NCBI RefSeq assembly: GCF_002797755.1
Contig: NZ_PGFI01000011.1
Coordinates: 248,001-312,000, forward strand
Length of the DNA: 64,000 nucleotides
Origin: Brevirhabdus pacifica
GTDB taxonomy: Bacteria > Pseudomonadota > Alphaproteobacteria > Rhodobacterales > Rhodobacteraceae
Reading direction: 5' to 3'
The position numbers and the translations under genes are program-made. This document shows positions 1 to 8,182 of the stretch, one piece after another; the first letter of the stretch is position 1, and every line of letters begins with the position of its first letter. The notes beneath the pieces were generated by a model. It worked only from the letters and a program-made list of their open reading frames with translations, was not told the DNA's origin and did no database searches.

Positions 1-360
1 GTAGGTTTTCCAGCCCGGCTTCATCTCAAGCCTCAGCGCGGCCATCAGCGTGCCGTCAGCCTGGCGCCAGCCGGGCAGGATCTCGGCCTGGGCGACCGGA
101 TCCTTGAGCGAAACCACGACCCCGGCAGCGTCCGGGCCGTCGGCCTGATCCATGGTGCCGCCATGACCCGACGCCCCCTCGGCCGCCCCGCCCTGAACCA
201 GAGGAGGCCCGGCCGGAGCCGGCGTGGCAACGGCCAGCGCGGCCAGACCCAGCACCCCCGCCAGACAGCCGCGCAGCCGCCCGGACCGGTGGGGCCGGGG
301 GGCGGTGCGAACAGAGGTCGCGACGCGGGAAGTCTCAAGAGGGATCAGGGTTTTGGTCAT
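1..360 (-). CDS. DsbD-domain protein (thiol:disulfide interchange), partial
   Basis: The first 120 codons are present, read leftward from ATG 358-360; the C-terminus lies beyond the left edge. After an Arg-rich start there is a hydrophobic stretch (about residues 30-48, ending in an Ala-Pro-Ala run) that looks like a signal peptide. A Gly/Ala linker follows, and then a conserved-looking segment ending PGWRQADGTLMAALRLEMKP and GWKTY. That segment matches the start of the N-terminal DsbD/ScsB domain found in periplasmic thiol:disulfide interchange proteins. In Rhodobacterales such a gene commonly lies divergent from yqgE, as here. No cysteine pair can be checked in the visible part, so whether this is a transmembrane reductase or only a soluble domain is open. 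Confidence 0.7.
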   Translation of the reverse strand, partial: MTKTLIPLETSRVATSVRTAPRPHRSGRLRGCLAGVLGLAALAVATPAPAGPPLVQGGAAEGASGHGGTMDQADGPDAAGVVVSLKDPVAQAEILPGWRQADGTLMAALRLEMKPGWKTY

Positions 361-537
361 GCGGGACAGGATAGGCGAACGGCGTGCGGGGAACAGTCAC
401 TTGTTGGAGAGAGGGCGTGAGCGTGGCACGGCTGCAAAAGCGCCGCCCCCTGGCTCCGCGCCTTGGGACAGGCGATTGCACGAATTAGCGCTCACCGCCT
501 CTTGCGCCGCGCCGCCCGCGACCTCATCCTAGAATCC

Positions 538-1110
538 ATGAACGAGATTTCCGAAAGCCCCCTTTGCGGCAAGCTGCTGATCGCGATGCCCGGAATGGGC
601 GATCCGCGTTTCGACCGAAGCGTGATCTTCGTCTGCGCCCATTCGGACGAGGGGGCGCTGGGCCTGATCGTCAACAAGCCGACGCCGGACCTGTCGGCCC
701 GCGACCTGCTTGAACAGCTTGGGATCACCCCGGCGGGCGACCTGCCCCCCATCAACGTGCATTTCGGCGGGCCGGTGGAGCATGGGCGCGGCTTCGTGCT
801 GCATTCGGCCGACTATTGCTCGGACAATTCGACCATGCAGGTCAGCACCAGCTTCGGCATGACCGCCACGTTGGACATTCTCGAGGATATCGCGCGCGGC
901 GACGGGCCCCGTCAAAGCCTTCTGGCGCTTGGTTATTCCGGCTGGGGGCCGGGGCAGCTTGAGGATGAGCTTCAGCGCAACGGCTGGCTGACCGGCGATG
1001 CCACGCCCGAGATCGTCTTCGGCTCGGACGCGCGGGGCAAGTGGGAAGAGGCGCTGAAATCCATCGGGATCGACCCGCTGATGCTGTCGTCCGAGGGCGG
1101 GCGCGCCTGA
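538..1110 (+). CDS. yqgE: YqgE/AlgH family protein (UPF0301)
   Basis: A 190-residue protein starting MNEISESPLCGKLLIAMPGM, with the family hallmarks: the MPGMGDPRFDRSVIFVCAH block, GALGLIVNKP, and an FGGPVEHGRGFVLHS block. The biochemical function of the family is not established; in Pseudomonas, AlgH affects alginate and other regulation. The reading frame is open upstream to 463, but conservation begins at the ATG at 538, so I chose that start. It is convergent with sua5, with a terminator-like hairpin between the two stop codons. Confidence 0.93.
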   Translation: MNEISESPLCGKLLIAMPGMGDPRFDRSVIFVCAHSDEGALGLIVNKPTPDLSARDLLEQLGITPAGDLPPINVHFGGPVEHGRGFVLHSADYCSDNSTMQVSTSFGMTATLDILEDIARGDGPRQSLLALGYSGWGPGQLEDELQRNGWLTGDATPEIVFGSDARGKWEEALKSIGIDPLMLSSEGGRA

Positions 1111-1112
1111 GC

Positions 1113-1132
1113 GGGCGGTTGCCGCCCCTTTT
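1113..1132. terminator. Terminator between yqgE and sua5
   Basis: A 6-bp GC stem (GGGCGG/CCGCCC) with a 3-nt loop is followed by CTTTT, immediately after the yqgE stop. Its T-run is on the + strand, so it fits yqgE best. It lies between two convergent genes. Confidence 0.6.
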
Positions 1133-1141
1133 CACCTGAAA

Positions 1142-2134
1142 TCAGGCGTCGCGCGGGGCGGCGGCGCGGCGCAGCCGGTCGTTGATCGCCTTGCCCAGCC
1201 CATGCTCGGGCACTGGTGCGACCGCGATCCGGCTCAGCCCCGCCTGACGGGCTTGCGCATCGACCCGCCGCAGCATGTCGAAGAGGTTCGCCGCCGCCTC
1301 GTGCAGATCGCCGCTGGGCGACAGGTTCAGCGCGGCCGTCCGATCCTTGTCCGCACCAAAGCCCAGCAGGACCTCGTCCGGCCCCACCTCCGACGCATTC
1401 AGCCGCACCCGCGCCTCTGGGGCGTAATGCGAGGCCAGCTGCCCGGGGGCGCTGGGCGCATTCTCGGCCACGGGGGCCTCGGGCTCCAGCGGGGCGCCGA
1501 GGGCGGCCTCGATCGCCTCGGCGGGGATGCCGCCGGGGCGCAGCAATCGGGCGGGCGCGCCCGCCGTGCCGGGCCGCAGGATGGTCGATTCGACGCCGAC
1601 ATCGCAGGGGCCGCCGTCCAGGACAGCCTCGATCCGTCCGCCAAGGCCGCCGTCCCCGGTGCCGAGGACATGGGCGGCACTCGTGGGGCTGATCCGGCCC
1701 GAGGCATTGGCCGAGGGGGCGGCCAGCGGGCGGCCGACGCGTTCCAGCAATTCGTGGGCAAGCGGATGGGCGGGCATGCGGATCGCCACCGTCTCCAGGC
1801 CCGCCGTGACCAGCCGCGACAGCGGCGCTTCGGGGCGCAGCGGCAGCACCAGCGTCAGCGCGCCGGGCCAGAAGGCGGCCGCCAGGCGCTCTGCCTCGGG
1901 GGAAAACTCGGCATAGCGGCGTGCCTGATCGACCGATGAGACGTGGACGATCAGCGGATTGAAGCTGGGCCGGCCCTTGGCCTCGAAGATGCGTGCCACC
2001 GCCCGGTCGTCGGCGGCGTCGGCGCCCAGCCCGTAGACCGTCTCGGTCGGGAAGGCCACGAGGGCGCCGCCGCGCAGCAGTTCCGCCGCCCGGTCCAGCC
2101 CCTGTCCGTCGGCGGAAAGGTGCAACGTCTTCAT
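1142..2134 (-). CDS. L-threonylcarbamoyladenylate synthase (Sua5/TsaC)
   Basis: 330 residues. The enzyme makes threonylcarbamoyl-AMP from threonine, bicarbonate and ATP, the first step of t6A37 tRNA modification in the cytoplasm. Visible motifs are the YrdC-domain TETVYGL (30-36) and KGRPSFNPL (53-61), the ATP/substrate-binding lysine-arginine signature. Length supports the long Sua5 form: a YrdC domain of about 200 residues, a linker, and a C-terminal Sua5 domain (QLASHYAPEARVRL onwards), rather than the short TsaC. It starts at ATG 2132-2134 and is divergent from the acyl-CoA dehydrogenase gene. Confidence 0.93.
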   Translation of the reverse strand: MKTLHLSADGQGLDRAAELLRGGALVAFPTETVYGLGADAADDRAVARIFEAKGRPSFNPLIVHVSSVDQARRYAEFSPEAERLAAAFWPGALTLVLPLRPEAPLSRLVTAGLETVAIRMPAHPLAHELLERVGRPLAAPSANASGRISPTSAAHVLGTGDGGLGGRIEAVLDGGPCDVGVESTILRPGTAGAPARLLRPGGIPAEAIEAALGAPLEPEAPVAENAPSAPGQLASHYAPEARVRLNASEVGPDEVLLGFGADKDRTAALNLSPSGDLHEAAANLFDMLRRVDAQARQAGLSRIAVAPVPEHGLGKAINDRLRRAAAPRDA

Positions 2135-2290
2135 ATTTACCCTCCGATGACGCCGCGTCCCGATTGAGCGGTGCAGACGCCTTGTCTACCGTTCGCAAAA
2201 ATTTGGCAACATCCGCCGGGTCGCGTCGACGCGCGGCTCGGTCCCGCCGGGGCGCCGGGATGTTTCGCAATGAATTGGAGAACGCATCAC

Positions 2291-4018
2291 ATGGCCTACC
2301 GCGCACCCGTGACGGATTACCAATACATCCTGGACCACGTCGTGGATTTTCCCCTGCTGTCCGACACCGAGCGTTTCGGCGACGCGACCTCCGAGACCAG
2401 CCTTGCGATCATCTCGGAAGCCGGCCGCCTGTGCGAGGAGGTCCTGGCCCCCCTTCAGCGAGAGGGTGACCTGCACCCCGCACACCTGGAAAACGGCGTC
2501 GTGCGCACCTCGCCCGGATTCGCCGAAGGCTATGCCGCAGTGGCCGAGGGCGGCTGGGTCGGCATCTCCGCCCCTGAGGAATATGGCGGCATGGGCCTGC
2601 CGCTGGCGATCACCAGCGTCGTCAACGACATGATGTCCTCGGCCTGCCTGGCGTTGCAGCTGAACCCGCTGATGACCCAGGGCCAGATCGAGGCGCTGGA
2701 GCATCACGCATCGGACGAGATCAAGCGGGTCTACCTGCCCCGGCTGATCTCGGGCGAATGGTCGGGCACGATGAACCTGACAGAGCCGCAGGCCGGTTCG
2801 GACGTGGGCGCCCTGCGCAGCCGCGCCGTCGACAATGGCGACGGCAGCTTTGCGATCACCGGGCAGAAGATCTTCATCAGCTGGGGCGACAACGACTTCA
2901 CCGGCAACGTCTGCCATCTGGTGCTGGCCCGTCTGCCGGGCGCGCCCGAGGGCACCCGCGGCATCGGCCTTTTCATGGTGCCCAAGCGCATCCCCGATGC
3001 CGAGGGTCAGCCCGGCGCAGCCAACAGCCTGCGGGTCGTCTCGCTCGAGCACAAGATGGGGCTGCACGGCTCGCCGACGGCGGTGATGGAATTCGACGGC
3101 GCCACCGGCTGGATGATCGGAGAGCCGAACAAGGGCATGGCGGCCATGTTCACCATGATGAACAACGCCCGGCTGGGCGTCGGCCTGCAAGGGATCGGCG
3201 TGGCCGAGGGGGCATATCAGCACGCCCTGGCCCACGCGCTGGAACGGCGCCAGGGGCGCACCCCGCTGGGTGACGGTGCCGGACCCATCGCCGATCACGC
3301 CGACGTCCGCCGGATGCTGATGCAGATGAAGGCCGAGGTTTTCGGCGCCCGGGCGATTGCCCTCGGCTGCGCCGTCTCGGCCGACATGGCGCGGGCCACC
3401 GGCAAGCCCGAATGGCGCGACCGCGCCGCCTTCCTGACCCCCATCGCCAAGGCTTTCGGCACCGATATCGGCGTCGAGGTCTCGCAGATGGGGATCCAGG
3501 TTCACGGCGGCATGGGCTACATCGAGGAAACGGGCGCCAGCCAATACCTGCGCGATGTCCGCGTCACCGCGATCTACGAGGGAACGAACGGCATCCAGGC
3601 GATGGACCTGGTCGGGCGCAAGCTGGCCGACGGCGGCGAGGCCGCGACCCGGTTGCTGGATGACATCGAGGCCTGCGCCGAGGGGGCGCGCGCCGACATG
3701 CCCGAGCTGGCCGAGCCGATCTGGCAAGCCGCCGAGAATCTGCGCGAGGCCTGCGACTGGCTGGTCGCGCGCGAAGATCTCAACGACCGTTTCGCGGGCG
3801 CCACGTCCTTCCTGCGGGCCTTTGCCCGGGTGCTGGGGGCCTGTGCCCACCTGCGCGCTGCGATGGCCGAGAAGGCCCAGGGAGAGGCCGGCCCGCGCCG
3901 GGCCCTGGCGCGGTTCTACGTCGATCGGCTGTTGCCGGAGGCCGCAAGCCTCTGTGTGCAGGCGACGCGCGGGGCGGGTGACCTTTACGGGCTCAGCCAC
4001 GAGGAACTGGCGGGCTGA
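2291..4018 (+). CDS. Acyl-CoA dehydrogenase (DmdC-like, long C-terminal extension)
   Basis: 575 residues. It is a FAD-dependent dehydrogenase of an acyl-CoA thioester that passes electrons to ETF. The N-terminus (MAYRAPVTDYQYILDHV) and the extra C-terminal domain are typical of the about 590-residue subgroup that includes 3-methylmercaptopropionyl-CoA dehydrogenase DmdC. NLTEPQAGSDVGALRSRA is the flavin-binding signature. IYEGTNGIQA carries the likely catalytic base, Glu430. The substrate cannot be decided from sequence: fatty acyl-CoA and MMPA-CoA are both possible, and no dmdB or dmdD lies nearby. The start at 2291 is where family similarity begins, although the frame is open further upstream. 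Confidence 0.9.
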   Translation: MAYRAPVTDYQYILDHVVDFPLLSDTERFGDATSETSLAIISEAGRLCEEVLAPLQREGDLHPAHLENGVVRTSPGFAEGYAAVAEGGWVGISAPEEYGGMGLPLAITSVVNDMMSSACLALQLNPLMTQGQIEALEHHASDEIKRVYLPRLISGEWSGTMNLTEPQAGSDVGALRSRAVDNGDGSFAITGQKIFISWGDNDFTGNVCHLVLARLPGAPEGTRGIGLFMVPKRIPDAEGQPGAANSLRVVSLEHKMGLHGSPTAVMEFDGATGWMIGEPNKGMAAMFTMMNNARLGVGLQGIGVAEGAYQHALAHALERRQGRTPLGDGAGPIADHADVRRMLMQMKAEVFGARAIALGCAVSADMARATGKPEWRDRAAFLTPIAKAFGTDIGVEVSQMGIQVHGGMGYIEETGASQYLRDVRVTAIYEGTNGIQAMDLVGRKLADGGEAATRLLDDIEACAEGARADMPELAEPIWQAAENLREACDWLVAREDLNDRFAGATSFLRAFARVLGACAHLRAAMAEKAQGEAGPRRALARFYVDRLLPEAASLCVQATRGAGDLYGLSHEELAG

Positions 4019-4183
4019 TCCGGGCGGGCACCGGCTGGGGGGGCAACCGGGCGGTCCGCGCCCTGTCACCCGTTGGCCGCGCCCGCGCCCCTGCGCCGAT
4101 ATGCGCATCATGCGGGGCGTGACACCCCCGGATTTTTTCAGTATCTGCTGACCAACTCAAACAACGCCAGACGGAGTTTCGAC

Positions 4184-4318
4184 ATGGCCGAACACAAGCA
4201 CGGCACGATGGACATCACGACCCAGGAAAAGACCTTCGAAGGGTTCGTGAAGATCACCATTCGCATGGTCATCGCGATCATCGTTGCGCTGATCCTTCTC
4301 GCACTTATAAACGGCTGA
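4184..4318 (+). CDS. aa3-type cytochrome c oxidase subunit IV
   Basis: A 44-residue protein starting MAEHKHGTMDITTQEKTF, with a soluble N-terminus and one transmembrane helix (about 24-43). This is the small bacterial aa3 oxidase subunit IV known from Paracoccus and Rhodobacter; in the Paracoccus crystal structure it is a single helix bound to subunits I-III, and it is dispensable for activity. The main oxidase subunits are not in this window, which is usual for these genomes. A lipoprotein gene follows 34 bp downstream on the same strand, so the two may be cotranscribed. Confidence 0.9.
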   Translation: MAEHKHGTMDITTQEKTFEGFVKITIRMVIAIIVALILLALING

Positions 4319-4352
4319 GAAAGCCGGCCATAACAAACAGCAGCGAGGCAGA

Positions 4353-4946
4353 ATGCTCAGAACGATCCTTCCGTTGGTAACCATTCTTTTCCTCGCCGCC
4401 TGTGGCGCCGATAATATCTATGCCTCGGACGAGGCGGTGGCACGCGCAGCCTTCGTCAATCCCGAGCCGGCCTCGATCACGCTGGTGACGGCGATCAACA
4501 ACCGCTCGGGCGAGGGCGGGCATACGGCGGTGATCGTGAACGGCAGCCAGCAGGTGCTGTGGGATCCCGCCGGGACCTGGTATCACCGCAGCGCGCCCGA
4601 GCGTCATGACCTGCACTACGGTTTCACCAACACGCTGCGCGAGTTCTTCTACGACTATCACGCGCGGGAAACCTTCCACCTGGTGGTGCAGGAGGTCCCG
4701 GTGACCCGGGCCGTCGCGGACCAGGCGATCCGCGCCTTTGCGGCCCAGGGGGCGGCACCGAAATCCTTCTGTTCGAACTATACCAGCAAGGCGCTGCGCA
4801 CCGTTCCGGGGTTCGAGAACATGCCGGTCAGCTTTTTCCCGAAGACGACGATGAACGCCTTTGCCCAACTGCCGGGCGTGAAGACGCGCAAGATCTATGA
4901 CGACGATTCGGACAACAACAAGTCCAAGCTGGCGGCGGGCAACTGA
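4353..4946 (+). CDS. Lipoprotein, possible permuted papain-like (NlpC/P60) fold
   Basis: 197 residues. The first 17 residues form a lipoprotein signal ending in the lipobox LAAC (Cys17), so the mature protein should be membrane-anchored. I do not recognise a named family. GEGGHTAVIVNG (His57), then LWDPAGTW (Asp71), and later KSFCSNYTSKAL (Cys140) give a His-first, Cys-last order. That order is seen in permuted NlpC/P60-LRAT-type enzymes, which suggests a cysteine hydrolase or acyltransferase; this is inference. The C-terminus is an acidic and lysine-rich tail. The gene follows the small oxidase subunit by 34 bp and ends before a strong terminator. Confidence 0.85.
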   Translation: MLRTILPLVTILFLAACGADNIYASDEAVARAAFVNPEPASITLVTAINNRSGEGGHTAVIVNGSQQVLWDPAGTWYHRSAPERHDLHYGFTNTLREFFYDYHARETFHLVVQEVPVTRAVADQAIRAFAAQGAAPKSFCSNYTSKALRTVPGFENMPVSFFPKTTMNAFAQLPGVKTRKIYDDDSDNNKSKLAAGN

Positions 4947-4978
4947 CCCGGCCTCTACCGCGTTACGGAAACTGACCG

Positions 4979-5004
4979 AAGGCCGCGCCCAGCGCGGCCT
5001 TTTT
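4979..5004 (+). terminator. Rho-independent terminator after the lipoprotein gene
   Basis: An 8-bp GC stem, GGCCGCGC/GCGCGGCC, extended by A-T pairs, has a 3-nt loop and is followed by five T. It lies 32 bp after the stop codon, a textbook intrinsic terminator for the subunit IV-lipoprotein unit. Confidence 0.85.
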
Positions 5005-5077
5005 CATTGCCGGTTTTGTTGCCGGCAGTGCAGTGCATCCGGCTCCGGCACTGGCCAGAACGCCAATGCCGTCCCCC

Positions 5078-5407
5078 TCAGCCCAGCAGCCACAGCATGG
5101 TGTAAAGCGTCGCCGCCCCCGCGGTGATCGAGGCCAGCACGTTGCGCGTCGTCAGGCCCACGCCCAGGGTCGCGGCAGCGGCCAGGATGCGCGGCAGGTC
5201 GGTCGCGCCGCCCGTTGCCTGCGGCCACACGACCAGCGGCGCCACCAGCCCCGGCATCACCGCCACGGCCGTGTAACGCAGGTGGCGCAGGGCCCAGTCG
5301 GGCAGACGCCGGTTGCCGATCAGCCCCAGAAAGGAAAACCGGATCAGAAAGGTGCCGGACCCCAGCGCCACGATGATCAGCCAGATGGTCGCGTCGGAAT
5401 AGTTCAT
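5078..5407 (-). CDS. azlD: AzlD family branched-chain amino-acid export subunit
   Basis: 109 residues, almost wholly hydrophobic, with about four membrane segments. LRYTAVAVMPGLVAPLVV and RNVLASITAGAATLYTMLWL are typical of AzlD. AzlD works with AzlC as an inner-membrane exporter of branched-chain amino acids (BrnFE type). The start at ATG 5405-5407 overlaps the azlC stop in an ATGA, which fixes the reading and implies coupled translation. A longer open frame exists upstream but runs inside azlC. Confidence 0.88.
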   Translation of the reverse strand: MNYSDATIWLIIVALGSGTFLIRFSFLGLIGNRRLPDWALRHLRYTAVAVMPGLVAPLVVWPQATGGATDLPRILAAAATLGVGLTTRNVLASITAGAATLYTMLWLLG

Positions 5408-6129
5408 GCCTTCGTCTCCTTGCGCCGGGCGGCGCGGCGGGTCGTCTGCCGCTCGATCTCGGCGCCGACCATCATCGCCAGCGCGGCGGCGATCAGCAGG
5501 CCGCTGTTGTAGGGCAGGAAACTGAGGCTCAGCGCCACCGCGATTGACACCAGAGCCGCTCCCACATGGGCGAAGGTGCGCAGCGCCGGTGCGATGATCG
5601 CGAGGAAGGTGATAGGCACCGCGAAATCCAGCGCCCAAGCCTCGGGGATCCGTGCGCCCACCGCCGCGCCGACATAGGTCGCCACGTACCATGGAATGCA
5701 GACGGGGGTCATCGTGCCGAAGAAATAGACCACCCGGTCGCGCACGCTCATCTCGGGGCGCTTTTCATATTCCGCGATCGAGACGGCATAGCTTTGATCG
5801 ACCAGGAAATAGGCGGCAAGCGCGCGCTGCCACAGGGGCGCCGCGCCGAGGTAGGGCGTCAGCGAGGCCGAGTACATCGCCATGCGCATGTTGACCGCCA
5901 GCGCGGTCGCCAGCACCATCAGCACCGGCGCGTTGTCGGTCATCAGCTGAAGCGCCGCGAATTGCGACGCCCCCGCGATCACCAGCACCGAAAAGCCCAT
6001 CACCTTGAGAAGATCAAGCCCGGCTTCGGTCGCCACCACCCCGAAAAGCAGGGCGAACGGCACCACTACAAGAAGAAACGGGGCCCCGTTTCTGAAGCCC
6101 CTCCAAAAGTGGTCTCGCGATCTGGACAT
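5404..6129 (-). CDS. azlC: AzlC family branched-chain amino-acid export permease
   Basis: 241 residues. After a short basic N-terminus (MSRSRDHFWRGFRNGAPFLL) come several hydrophobic helices. FSVLVIAGASQFAALQLM and VDQSYAVSIAEYEKRPE are AzlC/BrnF signatures. This is the large subunit of the two-component exporter with AzlD, whose gene overlaps by four bases. It is divergent from fdhD across a 72-bp spacer that must hold both promoters. Confidence 0.9.
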   Translation of the reverse strand: MSRSRDHFWRGFRNGAPFLLVVVPFALLFGVVATEAGLDLLKVMGFSVLVIAGASQFAALQLMTDNAPVLMVLATALAVNMRMAMYSASLTPYLGAAPLWQRALAAYFLVDQSYAVSIAEYEKRPEMSVRDRVVYFFGTMTPVCIPWYVATYVGAAVGARIPEAWALDFAVPITFLAIIAPALRTFAHVGAALVSIAVALSLSFLPYNSGLLIAAALAMMVGAEIERQTTRRAARRKETKA

Positions 6130-6201
6130 AGGCTCTTCCCTGCTTCAGTCTCCGCCAGCAATAGCCATCCTGACCACCGGCGAAAAGGCCAGAAACCAGC
6201 C

Positions 6202-7071
6202 ATGACACAGGATATCCTGATCGGACCGGACCCCGACAACCCGCGCCTGACGCGGCCCGTCGAGGGGCTGGACCACACCGGCGCTGCCGTCACGCTGAAG
6301 GTGGTCGAGGAACGGCCGCTGACGATCTTCCTCAACAGCCGCGAGATCGTCACCGCCATGACCATCGGGGATTACCCCGAATATCTGGCCCTTGGCTTCC
6401 TGACCAACCAGAACATGCTGCGCGCCGATGACGAGGTCACCGGCATCGATTATGACGAAGAGCTGGAGACCGTCGTTGTGCGTACCGCGGTCGAGACCGA
6501 CCACGAGGAAAAGCTTCAGAAGAAGACCCGCACCTCGGGCTGCGCCGTGGGCACGGTCTTCGGCGACATGATGGAGGGGCTTGAAGGGCTCAGCCTGCCG
6601 GCGACGCCGGTCCGCAGCTCATGGCTCTATGCGCTGGCGCGGCAGATCAACACCATGCCCAGCCTCTACCTCGAGGCGGGTGCCATCCATGGCAGTGTGC
6701 TGTGCCACCAGGACCAGCCGCTGGTCTACATGGAAGATGTCGGCCGCCACAACGCCGTGGACAAGATCGCGGGCTGGATGCGGGCGACCGGCACGGATCC
6801 GGCCGACAAGATCCTCTACACCACCGGGCGCCTGACATCCGAGATGGTGATCAAGACCGCGATGATGGGCATCCCGGTGCTGGCCTCGCGCTCGGGCTTC
6901 ACCGCCTGGGGGGTCGAGATCGCGCGCCAGGTCGGCTTGACGGTGATCGGCCGGATGCGCGGTCAACGCTTTGTCTGCCTCAGCGGGCAGGAACGCCTGA
7001 TCCTCGACGCCGACCCCGCGACGGTCGCGCCAGAGGATCGCCGCTCGGGCCGTAAGGGTGCGGGTGCATGA
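6202..7071 (+). CDS. fdhD: Formate dehydrogenase accessory sulfurtransferase FdhD
   Basis: 289 residues. FdhD moves sulfur from a cysteine desulfurase to the molybdenum cofactor before its insertion into formate dehydrogenase. Family blocks visible: RPLTIFLNSREIVTAMTIGD, EDVGRHNAVDKIAGW, ILYTTGRLTSEMVIKTAMMG. The swivel-loop motif is reduced to SGCAVG (Cys114), with Gly where many relatives have the second Cys of CxxC. The start MTQDIL at 6202 is where similarity begins. It is the first gene of fdhD-mobA-mobB-moeA, and its stop overlaps the mobA start in an ATGA. Confidence 0.93.
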   Translation: MTQDILIGPDPDNPRLTRPVEGLDHTGAAVTLKVVEERPLTIFLNSREIVTAMTIGDYPEYLALGFLTNQNMLRADDEVTGIDYDEELETVVVRTAVETDHEEKLQKKTRTSGCAVGTVFGDMMEGLEGLSLPATPVRSSWLYALARQINTMPSLYLEAGAIHGSVLCHQDQPLVYMEDVGRHNAVDKIAGWMRATGTDPADKILYTTGRLTSEMVIKTAMMGIPVLASRSGFTAWGVEIARQVGLTVIGRMRGQRFVCLSGQERLILDADPATVAPEDRRSGRKGAGA

Positions 7072-7691
7072 GCGGCACCTGCGGCGTCATCCTGGCCGGA
7101 GGGCTGTCGCGCCGCATGGGCGGCGGCGACAAGGGCCTGTTGGAACTGGGCGGACTCAGCCTGATGGAGCGGGTGCGCGACCGGCTTGCGCCCCAGGTCG
7201 AGGCGATGGCGCTGAACGCCAACGGCGATCCCGCGCGCTTTGCCGAGCTGGGCCTGCCGGTGGTTGCCGACAGTGTCGAGGGGTTCGCCGGACCGCTGGC
7301 CGGGGTGCTGGCGGGGCTGGATTGGGCCGCCGGGCAGGGGGCCACGCATATCGTCACCGCGGCCGCCGACACGCCCTTCTTTCCCCGCGATCTGGCCGAC
7401 CGGCTGCGGACGGCCGCCGAAAGCTCGGGCCAGCCCATCGCGCTGGCGGCGACCCCCGATCCCGAACGGGGCCTGGCGCGGCACCCAACCTTCGGCTACT
7501 GGCCCGTCGCCCTGCGCGAGGATCTGCGCCGCGCCCTGGCCGAGGGGACCCGCAAGGTGGTCGCCTGGACCGACCGCCACGGCACCGCCGCCGCCCGGTT
7601 CGATTGCGCCGGGCACGATCCCTTCTTCAACGTCAACACGCCCGAAGACATGATCCGGGCCAAGGAAATCCTGAAGGAGGGCGCGGCATGA
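7068..7691 (+). CDS. mobA: Molybdenum cofactor guanylyltransferase MobA
   Basis: 207 residues. It joins GMP to molybdenum cofactor to give the MGD form used by DMSO-reductase-family enzymes such as formate dehydrogenase. The nucleotide-binding signature VILAGGLSRRMGGGDKGL is at 7-24, and the NTP-transferase core includes AAADTPFFPRDLADRL. NVNTPEDM near the end is typical. It overlaps fdhD and mobB by four bases each, so translation is probably coupled along the operon. Confidence 0.94.
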   Translation: MSGTCGVILAGGLSRRMGGGDKGLLELGGLSLMERVRDRLAPQVEAMALNANGDPARFAELGLPVVADSVEGFAGPLAGVLAGLDWAAGQGATHIVTAAADTPFFPRDLADRLRTAAESSGQPIALAATPDPERGLARHPTFGYWPVALREDLRRALAEGTRKVVAWTDRHGTAAARFDCAGHDPFFNVNTPEDMIRAKEILKEGAA

Positions 7692-8182
7692 GGGTCTACG
7701 GTGTCGTCGGCTGGAAGAACGCTGGCAAGACCGGGCTGATGGAGCGGCTCGTCGCCGAGATCTCGGCGCGCGGCTTCTCGGTCTCGACCATCAAGCATGC
7801 CCACCACAGTTTCGACGTGGACCACCCGGGCAAGGACAGCCACCGCCACCGCCAGGCAGGTGCGACCGAGGTGCTGCTGTCCTCGGGGACGCGCTGGGCG
7901 CTGATGCACGAGTTGCGCGGTCACGAGGAGCCGCCGCTGGAATTGCTGCTGTCCAAGCTGGCGCCTGTCGATCTGATCCTGGTCGAGGGCTACAAGCGTG
8001 ACGACCACCCCAAGGTCGAGGCCTTCCGCGCCGAGACCGGCAATTCGCTGATCGCGCCCGGTGATCCGACCATCCGCGCCGTCGCCGCCGACACCGCGCT
8101 CGAGGTGGAGGGGCGTCCGGTCTTCGACCTGAACGCGACCGCGCGCATCGCCGATTTCATCCTGCGCGAGGTCGGGCTTTGA
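7688..8182 (+). CDS. mobB: Molybdopterin-guanine dinucleotide biosynthesis protein MobB
   Basis: 164 residues. It is a P-loop GTP-binding protein that assists MobA in making MGD; its role is auxiliary in E. coli. The Walker A motif is GWKNAGKTGL (8-17), followed by the MobB blocks STIKHAHHSFDVDHPGKDS and LILVEGYKRDDHPKVE. The ATG overlaps the mobA stop in an ATGA. A longer in-frame reading exists upstream inside mobA but has no similarity there. Confidence 0.94.
   Translation: MRVYGVVGWKNAGKTGLMERLVAEISARGFSVSTIKHAHHSFDVDHPGKDSHRHRQAGATEVLLSSGTRWALMHELRGHEEPPLELLLSKLAPVDLILVEGYKRDDHPKVEAFRAETGNSLIAPGDPTIRAVAADTALEVEGRPVFDLNATARIADFILREVGL

Noticed and set aside
2186-4111. 641-codon open frame antisense to the acyl-CoA dehydrogenase gene
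   Set aside because: It is a GC-skew shadow: Arg/Gly/Ala-rich with no motif, wholly opposite a well-supported gene.
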